A stretch of DNA of 64,000 nt, taken from Ashinkailepas kermadecensis (lineage: Eukaryota > Arthropoda > Thecostraca > Neolepadidae). The stretch spans positions 2,127,157 through 2,191,156 of the forward strand of contig JAOTOM010005185.1 of NCBI GenBank assembly GCA_034440615.1, in the 5' to 3' direction. Position 1 is the first letter of the stretch. Every line of letters starts with the position of its first letter. A program made the translations under genes and the position numbers. The notes beneath the pieces were generated by a model, which saw nothing but the letters and a program-made list of their open reading frames with translations, was not told where the DNA came from and ran no database searches. Positions 33,720 to 44,149 of this stretch are shown one piece after another.

Positions 33720-34205
33720 GTAATAAACGAGAACTGTTACAATGTCCATTCAGAGTTTTCATATTGATGGCATCGTGTAGTTATTTTCAGTGATTCAGTA
33801 ATTGCAATGCAAATGACAACTGTCAAGTGCCTCTAATCATGACGTTGATGACTAGGTGTCTTTCCATGTTCGGTGACGTCTTCCGCACAGGTAGTTGATG
33901 CTTCTGGAGCCCTCATGGATTCAGTTTTGTGACGCCACTAATTTCCCGTCTCTGACCTATTCTTCAAACCAGTATTGTAGGAGCAACAAAAACAATGTGA
34001 GGACGATTGTCGGGGAGCGACAGTTTTTGAATGGTCAAATAATCCAGTTTGCAGGGATTCGAGCACAAGTGGCATCCTAGTTAAAAGCGACATGATGCTT
34101 AAAAGGCGTTTATCTGATAATTCAGAGAAGCGCCATAGCGAGAGCGTGGATGACAAAGTATATTGAATGTCTTATCTGTCAGGGTCGGGGAGGGGTTCTC
34201 AATGT
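33720..34205. other. No recognised feature
   Basis: Downstream flank of the pseudogene. No poly(A) run or target duplication was noticed. Confidence 0.45.
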
Positions 34206-34209
34206 CCAG

Positions 34210-34390
34210 TGGTCTAGATCGCGATAGCTCAGTCGGTGGGGACTTGACTCTTGACCATAAGGTCTTGGGTTCGAATCCCACAACCGGCAGGTTCACCCAG
34301 CCGACCCGCGACCAATCTGCGCGAGATATTGGCGACGCTATGTGGTCTAGCAATCGAGTGCCTCGTGAACTACCTCCGTTCTTCCCATCC
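34210..34390 (+). mobile_element. tRNA-Lys-like SINE, best copy
   Basis: The A-box TAGCTCAGTCGG (34225-34236) and B-box GGTTCGAATCC (34268-34278) are nearly perfect RNA polymerase III promoter elements. GACTCTTGACC between them places CTT where the tRNA-Lys(CUU) anticodon would be. The tRNA-unrelated body (ACCAATCTGCGCGAGATATT, then GGCGACGCTATGTGGTCTAG) recurs in degenerate form at 24.8, 34.9 and 55.9 kb. It is not a tRNA gene, because the 5' acceptor side does not pair with the 3' side and a long body follows. Confidence 0.78.
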
Positions 34391-34394
34391 AATG

Positions 34395-34850
34395 TTCCTC
34401 TTCCCCTTCCATCCCAAGCGGACATTCGCGAAACCATAGGGAGCGTCCGACACCTTGAGACGACAGAGAAACGCCATATTGAATTACTGCGCAGTCATCT
34501 GAACTCCTATGACGCCCCTCAGGGATCCATACGCCCCCTGGAACTCCTGGGAGAGGGGGCTTGAAATTACAGGCGGGGATGCTGAGGTGCCTAACGAGCA
34601 GAGGGCGACACTGCAAGCATATTACGCCATCATCCAAGTTATAATAACGTTCCTCGGGTCGTCCTGGGACACTGCAGCACCTGCAGGGGCCCTTATAATT
34701 CCAAGGGGGCGTCCGAAGCGTCAAAGGGTTTCCCGACACCTTGACAAGGACAACATAGCAGTGTGGGCGGCAACATAATATTGTGGCGTCCCTTTGCCCG
34801 TTCAAGAGCGCCCCAGCAAATATTTGTGCGTCCCTGTACCTGCTTCACAA
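34395..34850. other. No recognised feature
   Basis: GC-balanced sequence with phrases that partly recur at 34.98-35.24 kb (for example CTTGAAATTAC versus CTCGAAATTAT). No gene was recognised. Confidence 0.45.
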
Positions 34851-34851
34851 C

Positions 34852-34960
34852 TGGAAGATGGTGGGTTTGAGTCCCACCTGTCTCTACTCTTCGCCCGCGA
34901 CGAATCTGCGTGAGGGATTGGCGACGCTACGTGACCAAATAGTGGACTCGTATGACCCAA
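34852..34960 (+). mobile_element. Partial tRNA-derived SINE
   Basis: GGTGGGTTTGAGTCCCACCT is a T-arm with a B-box-like GGTTTGAGTCC. It is followed by GCCCGCGACGAATCTGCGTG and GGATTGGCGACGCTACGTGA, which match the body of the SINE at 34210. The head with the A-box is missing. Confidence 0.65.
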
Positions 34961-35039
34961 CGGACCGCGCTCCGAAGCTCTAGGAGGCACCTGATAACTC
35001 GGCAGGGGAACCCTGTCGCCTCCCACATGGGGCCTCGAA

Positions 35040-35235
35040 ATTATGAGTTGCCTACAAGAGTTATGTGCTATCAAGGGCACTTCGACGACCGTGCTCGATA
35101 GAAGGGAGGGGGCGATTTTGCCCTGTATCATTGAACTTTTGAGTCACCTGTTAAAAATGTGTTGCATCAAGGACACTTCGACGACCGCGCTCGATAGAAA
35201 GGGAAGTGCCAATTTGGCCCCGTATCATTCCTTTT
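35040..35235. repeat. 96-bp tandem duplication
   Basis: CACTTCGACGACCGYGCTCG begins at 35078 and 35174, with matching flanks (ATCAAGG before, GATAGAA after). Confidence 0.75.
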
Positions 35236-35239
35236 GACG

Positions 35240-35925
35240 TTAATTTAGCTATGAAGGGGGCTTTTGCCCTGGCACCGTACCCTCGTATCCCTCGCCCCCC
35301 CCCACCAATTACGCACATGCTTCAGATACAAACATTTATGTTGGTGTGCAGTGTGAACCTTTATTGCCTTTTCCTTTTCACCTAGGAAATATTTCGCTTG
35401 TGTTGGTCGGGTGCCTCTTTCTGCCCTTTAATTGTGCTACTAATCAACTTTGTTTTCATTTTAGTTCATAACGTGAACGAAAATAACTCATGACGTCATC
35501 CAGCACTGCCGTTTTCGGAGTTGTGCAAATTGTTAATGATGTTCTCTGCAGGTATATGTCATTGGGAGCAACCGAGAGATAAGGAATGAACGGGGCATGT
35601 CAGTGGTGCCCCCACGATGGCACACTCTGCACTCTCGGGTATCACAAATGCTTGCGGACCGAAAAATATGGTATGAAAAAATATGGAAATATTGCACATA
35701 TGTACCAGCATGGTAGGAATACCATGCTTGTACGTTAAAGTAATGGCATAACTGTATCGCCATGCGAAGGTACATCAACATCACGTCTCTCGCACCCACC
35801 ACTACTAGAACAGTTGACATATTAGGTGCAAGATCTGCCAAACGAGTGGGTGACCCCTCCCGGCGCAATGGCGGTCGCCGTAGACCTCATACTTGTATGT
35901 GATCTACGGCGAAACCACTACCCCT
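35240..35925. other. No recognised feature
   Basis: Contains a C-rich tract at about 35296-35306. No coding signal. Confidence 0.5.
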
Positions 35926-35927
35926 TA

Positions 35928-36850
35928 GATTGGCACACATGCTGCAAGTTTGGGGAAAATCTAAGGAATCGTGGTGTTCATCCTCCATTGGATCCCATGT
36001 TAAGTCCTATTGGAAATTCACCACTAAGTGAAAAAGTGAAATTTGTGATGCTCTTTTACCTTTCATCCAGTTCTTCCTTGGGGTACCGGGTTATTAGTTC
36101 CGAGTTATGATTAAGTGCAGGGGATGCTTGGATATGAGACCCATTTATGTATATGGCATCGTTATGTATTCAAATATTCAGCATAATTTCCCTTGCTGGA
36201 TATTCCGTGACCGCACGGTGACCTATGCAAGTCACAGCTTGCAATGCACCGCACAATGCTTGACATCACATATGTACGACTTAATGAGGCACACATGGTG
36301 AAATTTTGTGGAAAATCTAAGTGGTCATGGTTTTGATCCTCCATAGGGTCCCATGCTAAGGCCTATGGGAAATTAACCATTAAGTGAAAGTGTGAAATTT
36401 GTGATGCTCTTTTGCCTCTCATCCAGTTCTTTCTTGGGGCACCGGGTTATTAGTTCCGTGTTATTATCAAATGCACCGGATGCTTGGACACCCATGTATG
36501 CATATGGTGTCGTTATTTATTCAAATATTCCGCTTAATTCCATTAGCTTGATATTCGGTGACCACACGGTAATCTCTGTAGGTCACACGGCTTGCAATGC
36601 CCCGCAGAATACTTGACATGGCTTTGAGCCTCCATCGGGTCCTATGTTAAAGCCTGTAAGAAATTAACCACTGAGTGAAAAAGTGAATTTTGTGATGGTA
36701 TTTTACCTGTCAACCAGTTCTTGCTTGGGGTACGGTGTTGTTAATTCCGTATTATGATCAGATGTACCGTATGCTTCGATTTGCCGACCATTTCTTGCCT
36801 GGGATACCGTGCGATTAGTTATGTGTTATGATCAGCATTGTCGGATGCTT
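35928..36850. repeat. Degenerate tandem repeat, unit about 290-355 bp, about 2.7 copies
   Basis: GGATCCCATGTTAAG (35991), GGGTCCCATGCTAAG (36347) and GGGTCCTATGTTAAA (36640) begin successive blocks. Each continues with AAATT(A/C)ACCA, GTGAAATTTGTGATGCTCTT-like sequence, CCAGTTCTTNCTTGGGG and GGATGCTTGGA. A last shortened unit ends near 36850. Confidence 0.75.
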
Positions 36851-36854
36851 ACCT

Positions 36855-39750
36855 ATAATTTCATAACATTTTGACCTCTGGAGGTCAGGAAATGTTATGC
36901 CACATCAAACGGTATGGTGTGTGTGTTCAGAAGCCCATCCTGTGTCGATGTGCACGATTTGGTGGAATCCGGAGGGGTCGTTGATTTCTGCTGAATATGA
37001 ATATCTAACTCCTGCAAACTTTATGGAGCAGCGTTCACCTTACGAGTTTACACTGGCTGTTCAGGCATTGAGCGAGCTTTCTGAGCGAACGTAGTGATAC
37101 ATATGTTAAAACCCACTTGCTTGCTTGGATTTGGAAGATATCTTGAACTCGGCCTCTTTCCATGTGATATTGGTATGAGATGAACTGGCGTGAAGACGGT
37201 GCGTTAGGCAGATTTAACTGGCAACTGCACTTTATAGGGTATAAATATTGTCACTCTTCACCATCAAGAAAGAACACATAATGACTTCAAATCGATTAAA
37301 AAGTTACATATAAGAACTCCACATTTCATATTGAATGTCCGAACGCAGTCCGCTCCACTGTCTCCGTCTGTGTGATGCATGGTAGCATGACCGGAGCCAT
37401 GATTCCCTACCTGGAAGTGTTTCTGTGCGTCCTGCCCACAAATGTTAATATTCATAATGTATAAATAGTTCGCCATCACGCATGTGTGTTGGTTGGCTCG
37501 CATATTATTCGTTGATATATGAGCACCAGTGAAAATGTGTCCGGGGAACTCTTGCACATTGATGGAACTGAACGGTTCGAAAATTGCATTCGCTGTTCTT
37601 TCGTCGGGCTTTCAATTCAGTCGGACAATTATATACCCCTTAAGTGATAACCTGGTCTTCTAGACGTGTGGTTTTATATTGATCTTGAGCATCACATTGA
37701 GCACCTCAATTGCTAATTTATTATATCAGCAGATCAAGTAGCCTAAATCGAGCATGCAAATATAATTGAGGACAGAGTCGATTAACACGAGCGCCGGAGG
37801 GCCTCTCACATAACACGCACAGGAGGGGGGGGTGATTTGGCCCTTGCCCCTAAGATTCCGAAAACTACTGAAGCTATACGCACACAATTTGGAGGTACAT
37901 TGCGGATGTAGTAATCTCGCTTCAATACAAATTGTATGACCCTAGGCTTTTAAGGTCAAATGAGGTCGTGATCGGCTGAATCACCGCACTGCCGCTCTAC
38001 CGTACCGACGAAGCCTTTGTGACCTTGAACGCTCGCTGGCCGCCCCCTGGTCGGCCGATTTGACACCCCCGCAATTCCTATAGTTACTAACGGATTTTGG
38101 TTTTGTGTTGCATATGATGGCTTATCGATTTTTTACGAAGTCATAACATTACATTACAATGCCGCCGCCCGTTTATGAGATAATGTTTAAAAAAACAAGC
38201 GGGCGGATTCCCCCCCCCCCCCACCACACCACACTCATTCAGTGCGCGTGTGAAACAGCCACATCTTATACTTACATCAATCCTGTGGCACTTTGTCCCC
38301 TCAATAATTTCCATAAAACAACACATATGCCTGCTGCACTTTACCCCCTCAATAATTTTCATAAAACAGCACAAATGCGGCAGCCGTTCCAGCGGCTCCT
38401 GGGTATGGACTCCGAACTGGGTACCCCAGGAAATTCCCCGCACGACCGTGAGCTGTTGAATAACATATCATCAACGGCTGCCGCAGGCAGCTTGTACAGC
38501 ATTATCGCTGTTGTCCGTGGAAGCTCCCTTGGGCTAACTGGCCGCCGCAGCTGACAACTTCTTGGAAGTGGTTTGGTGTCAGCAAAGGTGGCAGGATACT
38601 CAGCAGCGCTGACGGTGCCAGTCGGCGCAGTGTCTCCGGACACCAGTACGCTGGCCACACTACAGGGTATAGTCGCGACGTTAAGGGTGACGGTCATTCA
38701 CCTGGAAACCGTCCCGAGTGATAGATCGCCAGAGTGAATGGGCGGACGCCACTATTTCCAGGGCCATCGGCGGGGCCATCGGCGCTCCCGCTCCGATCGC
38801 AGCCCGCAGTTGTATGCTTTTCGCTGCATGCCCATGTCCATTTCATATTGGGGGGGGGGGGAAGTCACTATTGGAGGGAAAAAATTGAACGTTGGGGGTA
38901 TATGCGCCTCCAAAAGTATGCAAAACAATGCCCCTGCTCGAACCCTACTGGCTGAGCACCCTGCAAATGCTAGGCTGTCATTTTCCCTATTAAACATGCA
39001 AGTTTGTCCTCAATTAAGGACTGGACACCCCTGGCTTTGTGATAAATATCAAGCCTTACCCCTAAGATTACTTGGGTGTTCCTCCACTGCGGGGTGCCCC
39101 TCAGAGGCGCTGTCAAGTGGGTACATAGCCATTTTCCCCTCCCTTAGATACTGAATTGGTCCTCAGTACACCAGGATGTGCTTTTTAATACTTCGGATCT
39201 GTTCTACTTCTTTGGGCCCTCTGAAAAATAGTAGCCGAATTCGAAAGAGTTTTCAGATTTTTAGAGGTAGAATGCCCGGCGCTTCCCCGCCAGGCCATCT
39301 GGGCGGATCCTGACTACGCCTCTGGTGCAAGGGTGGATATCTCTCGCAAAACCGGGGGTCCAGGTCCTTATGTTCAGGACATATTTGCATCGAGTAGGAA
39401 AAATGACAAATTCACAGTAGCATGGCACCAAACCAGGGGGTTCGTACCCCGTGACCCACCCGGGATCTCCAGCGCCAGGTGCCCCGTGACACGTGCCACG
39501 CCTGCGCTATCGCACGTGTTTGTACTTGTCAGTCTTGTTTCAACCTTATTAATATTGCTAAGATCTACAGTTAAATGCCATAAGGAAGGTTATCATCCCA
39601 TCTGAAGAGCTAGTCGTTCCGGTTCTCGGATATGGGTGTATGAAATATAGATGACGTAATCAGTCGGCACGGTCCTCGGTTTTGTGTTTATGCGGGCGAT
39701 GTCCATGTATGACGTCACTGTGACTTCATCAGGTCCTCACATGGTAGCAC
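36855..39750. other. No recognised gene
   Basis: Mixed DNA with poly-C or poly-G runs at about 37827, 38210 and 38850. Frames such as 38359-38697 (-) and 38159-38554 (+) overlap on opposite strands and match no family known to me. A 20-bp direct repeat, TGGTGGTCGATTCAGGTACT, lies at about 39759-39800. Confidence 0.5.
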
Positions 39751-39889
39751 TTTCCCGTGGTGGTCGATTCAGGTACTGGTGGTCGATTCAGGTACTGGTG
39801 GTCGTGCTTATTGCCACCGGGCACTTAGACCTATCTATATTCTAGAAAATATTCATAAAATCATCTAAGCTGCGTATGAAGGGTGACCA

Positions 39890-39949
39890 CGCTGGTCCCC
39901 ACAAGGCGTTTGAAAAACCGAGGTCCTCGTTTGGGACCATTTGCCCGTA

Positions 39950-40004
<55 letters not shown>
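39890..40004 (+). repeat. Dispersed repeat ending in a (GT)n tract
   Basis: GGTCCCCACAAGGCGTTTG, GAGGTCCTCGTTTGGGACCA and TTTGCCCGTATGC lead directly into about 50 bases of (GT)n (39953-40003). The same arrangement in the opposite orientation is at 16925-17060, and related blocks without the long tract are in the 29-31 kb array. Confidence 0.6.
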
Positions 40005-40007
<3 letters not shown>

Positions 40008-40204
40008 GCTGCTATTTATATGCCGTGTATAATGCTGTGCTGAGTTAGTTCCTGCAGCTATATCGACTGGTCAGGATGCATCAGCGGCTGCCCGTCGTGT
40101 CCTCCTTGTCGGTCCGGGCAGATCAGTTCCACCAATCTAGACTCAATCAAATTGAAACCAATTCACTGCGCCTGTCTTGCGGTATCCGCCCTGACAAACC
40201 TCAA

Positions 40205-41030
40205 CCGCACATACCTGGGTACGTCAGCTGCATAGATCTGGGTACATCAGCCGTACATACCTGGGTACGTCAGCCGCACAGACCTGGGTACGTCAGCCGC
40301 ACAGATCTTGGTACGTCAGCCGCACAGACCTGGGTACGTCAGCCGTACAGACCCGGGTACCTCAGCCGCACAGACCTGAGTACGTCAGCCGCACAGACCT
40401 GGGTACATCAGCCGTACATACCTGGGTACGTCAGCTGCACAGATCTGGGTACATCAGCCGTACATACCTGGGTACGTCATCCGCACAGACCTGAGTACGT
40501 CAGCCGCACATAACGGGTAAGTCAGCTGCACAGACCTGAGTACGTCAACCGCACATACCTGAGTACGTCATCCGCACATACCTAGGTACGTCAGCCGCAC
40601 ATACCTGGGTACGTCAGCTGCACATACCTGAGTACGTCAGCCGCACATACCTGGGTACGTCAGCCGCACATACCTTGGGTACGTCAGCCGCACATACCTG
40701 GGTACGTCAGCTGCACAGACCTGAGTACGTCAGCCGCACATACATGGGTACGTCAGCCGCACATACCTGAGTACGTCAGCCGCACATACCTAGGTACGTC
40801 AGCGGCACAGACCTGAGTACGTCAACCACACACACCTGGGATTTTCAGCCGCACAGACCTGGGTACGTCAGCCGCACATACCTGGGTACGTCAGCCGAAC
40901 ATACCTGGGTACGTCAGCCGCACATACCTGGGTACGTCAGCTGCACATACCTAGGTACGTCAGCTGCACAGACCTGGGTACGTCAGCCGCACAGATCTGG
41001 GTACGTCAGCCGCACATATTTGGGTGTATC
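40205..41030. repeat. 23-bp minisatellite, about 35 copies
   Basis: The unit contains CTGGGTACGTCAGCCGCACA and repeats every 23 bp with scattered substitutions (ACATACCTG/ACAGACCTG, AGCCG/AGCTG). The 23-bp period cycles all frames. Confidence 0.92.
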
Positions 41031-41280
41031 CATCGCACTATTCTAGTTATATCCATTGCACTGGTTCGCATATATTCATCGCATTGGTCAGGATATATCC
41101 TTCGAGCTGGTCCGTATATATCCATGACACTGGTCCGTATATATTCCTCGGATTGGTCCGCATATATTCATCGAACTGGTCCGTATATATCCATCGCACA
41201 GGTCCGTATATAGCCATCGCACTAGTCCGTATATATCCCTCGTACTGTTCAGTATATACCCACCATATCGGTCCGTGTAT
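41030..41280. repeat. 23-bp minisatellite, TCCGTATATATCCATCGCAC type
   Basis: About 11 copies of a second 23-bp unit directly follow the previous array. The CGCAC segment keeps the same position within the period, so the two units are probably related. Confidence 0.88.
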
Positions 41281-41505
41281 ATCCACCGCCACCGGCACGG
41301 GTGCTCCCACCGTCACCGACATGGGTGCACCCACCGCCACCGACACGGGTGCTCCCACAGCCACCGACACGGGTGTCCCACCGTCACCGACACAGGTGTA
41401 CCCACCGCCACCGGCACGGGTGATCTTGCCGTCACCGACATGGGTGCACCCATAGCCACCGACACGGCTGTACCCACGGCCACCGACACGGGTGTACCCC
41501 CACCC
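41278..41505. repeat. 24-bp minisatellite, short left block
   Basis: About nine copies of a unit containing CACCGCCACCGACACGGGTG. The same unit forms the large array at 47622-48712. The I-type LINE lies between the two blocks. Confidence 0.9.
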
Positions 41506-42045
41506 CCGACGAGGCACCACCTTTCCGTGGTGGTGGTGTGGGAAGGGGGGGGGATTGCGTGCCCCAAGGACCCTGAATCCCAGTCCACTGGTGAGCCGGC
41601 GAGGGGCCAGACTAGGAGTGCCTCACTCGTCCTTCCATCCATACGTTCCCATTCCAATGCCCATTCCATTTCAGCATCCATGTCCTCCACCTGGCCCGGC
41701 AACACCAACTCTCCCCACTAAGAACAGGTAGGACAACTTCCCCGGTCCTGCCCTCCAGCTCAGTTTTATCGGGGTAGTCGCGCCCCCTCGGCCTGTCCCC
41801 CGGGGTTGACTGAGTCCTGGAGGCTGATGTCCCCCATCGCACAGTGCTAGTTGTGACGGGGGAGCAACACGCCTCTTTGCTCCCGATATCCCGGAGGGGC
41901 GGGCGGACCCGTAGGGCCCCATACGGGTCGCCTCGGGCCGAAGATCTGGGCCCCAGCCCAGTGCCTGCTGGCCTGGCCGGTAGGGGTCAAGGGGTGGGCG
42001 GCGCTGGATCCCGGTCGGGGTGGTGAGTGTCTCTCTCCCGGCCGG

Positions 42046-44001
42046 ATGATGGCATCGCCTACCCCATATAGCTCTTCGGGCGCCTGGTCCGCTTGGCCTA
42101 ACCTGAGTCCCGTCCGCGGGACTCAGGCGTCTCTCCAGTTGGGCCCCTAAGTGGCGGGACGCCACGAGGAGTCGAAAACAAACCCATTGCATGGCATCCA
42201 GACAACTAAAAACACTCCTGGTTCCTCTAGTGAGGGCCAGACCAACCCCTATGTTCGCCGAGATCGGGATGACATCCCTATGGAAGGTACTCCTGTGCCT
42301 CTGTGTGCTTGTGTTCCGAGGAAAGAACATGAGTCTTGCGTCTCTGCCCCCATTTCAGAGGAGGGACGGTTGTGACAGATTTTGAGACATTTTGAGGTGT
42401 GACAAACGGAAAGACGGTGCACTGGAGGTGGAGTTCGCGGAAACAGAGCAGGCAGCTGGGGCGCTTAAGTTATCTGAGTTTGTGTACGGTGTGCGGAGGG
42501 ACGGTAAAAAAGAGCATGAAACGGTTACTATCACAGTGAAGCCTCATCAAACAAAGATCACATCGCGCGGAAATCGTAAACTGTTTCGATCTGAGGGAAG
42601 TATCGGAGGACGAGATAGTTGATGGGTTGGCAAATTTCGGAGTCATAGCCGCAAGGAAAATTAAGTGAAACGAGATGCAGATTTTATTCCAACCAACATT
42701 ATTTTGACATTTAATAGAACAGACACACCTCCCGAGATCAGAGTCGGCTACCTACCAGTGAAAGGGCGACAGTTTTTTTTTCACAAACCCCATGCGCTGC
42801 TTCAAATCTCAAAAATTTGGACACACCACTCAATATTGTTGAAACCGTCCAGCGTGCAGCAAGTGTGCCTCCGATGAGCATCCTGGTGAGAACGGCACTT
42901 CCGATAGCCCATTTTGCGGTTTCCCATTTGATTCACATTTAGCCCAACTGCGGTGACGGACAGGACGTCGTATGATCGTACGTGTCCGAGCTACATAAAA
43001 GAAAAGGAGATCATATCAGTTAAAAACATGCCGAAAAAAGTCAACGTTTAGAGAAGCCAGAGAGCTATATGAAAGGTCGCACCCCAGAATATCATATGCA
43101 TCCAAAGTTAAGAATATTACATCGCTCCCACAACACATACAGACCGATAGGGCATCTGAGCTGATCACCTCAGCTGACAACCCTTCTCAGAACACTTGGA
43201 GTGCCTCTTGCGTCACCAGCGAGGCAGGGGAAACCACTCCCCAAAAGTACTGGAACCACCGAGGTCCCACTCACAGGTGAAGGCACTGACGAACCATCCG
43301 AGGACTCATCCAGATCAACCTCTGCGGGTGGGGAATCGACCCTGACCAACCGTTCAAAGAGGTCTGCTCGACCCCCTCCACCCAAGCCCAGACCCTCCCC
43401 ATCTACCACATCGCCGACCTTGAAATCTCCGCCTCCCACTTCCCGTCAGCCCTCCAGCCCTCCCTCCCCTTTCACGCGTCCCAACACCATCCCCAAATCC
43501 ACCTTCTCCACCTCCTCCCTTCCTGAATCCTCTCCCCTCCCTGTGAGCCAGGCCTCGACCTTTTCCTCAACATCTACATCCGCACCTGCATCACCCTCCA
43601 GGAACTCCCATCGGCAAATCAAAATCCCAGACGTCAGCTTACAATACCAGGAAGCCGAAAGGCGTACCCGCGAAGCAAAACGAGCACGTCTCGCTGAAAT
43701 GGAAAAGGCCCGAGCCAAGGGCCGGCAAAGTGCCGACAAGGCGCCTCCACCAAGGCCAGTCACCCCATCGCCGCGACGGCGAGTGGAGGGACCGGTGGGA
43801 CCGTCCGAAATGGGCCCGCCACCGCCACCGCCGCGGCTGAGTGTTCCGCCGAGACGAGCGCTCCCTCCTTCTGGATCTCCACGGTGGGGTGGTTCACCGA
43901 GTTCCCGCCCGAGGGCACACTCACTAGGCCCTGATCGGAGCTGCCTCCCCGAGTCCTCGATGGACCCTCCTTCGAGGCAGGGCACGAGGACTCAGTTTTA
44001 G
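42046..44001 (+). pseudogene. I-type LINE ORF1 (nucleic-acid-binding), broken
   Basis: A plausible start is ATG ATG at 42046. The early frame is open to 42375 apart from a TAA at 42148. Further pieces are in shifted frames: a DGALEVEFAETEQAAGALKL segment (42414), EDEIVDGLANFGVIAARKIK and ILTFNRTDTPPEIRVGYLPV (about 42610-42765). Then come two CCHC knuckles: C42798, a Ser at 42807 where Cys is expected, H42822, C42837, a stop at 42840, then C42855, C42864, H42879. VTFREARELYERSHPRISYA follows at about 43040. The last part (43201-44001) is an uninterrupted Pro/Ser-rich tail with a charged helical stretch, REAKRARLAEMEKARAKGRQ. ORF1 proteins of this group bind the element RNA. This copy is non-functional, with several stops and frame changes. 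Confidence 0.75.
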
Positions 44002-44149
44002 ACCCCATCCACCAATCTATAATCAATATTGACATACATCGATTGCTATTTGATGTATGTTCCTTTTTCTTTATCAACTGACAGTGCTGTCGCTGGGTTT
44101 GTGATCAACATTAGTCATTTACCTTTAATTACATTTGTCTGACCACGCA

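Noticed and set aside
34210..34290. Functional tRNA-Lys gene
   Set aside because: A- and B-boxes are good, but acceptor and anticodon stems do not pair properly and the same SINE body follows as in other copies.
40205..41030. CRISPR array
   Set aside because: The 23-bp units are contiguous with no spacers, and the host DNA is clearly from an animal. The 68, 80 and 88 bp arrays were rejected for the same reason.
43446..43985. Antisense 179-codon frame opposite the Pro/Ser-rich end of LINE ORF1
   Set aside because: Composition mirror of a GC-rich, proline-coding strand. The plus-strand reading fits the LINE context.
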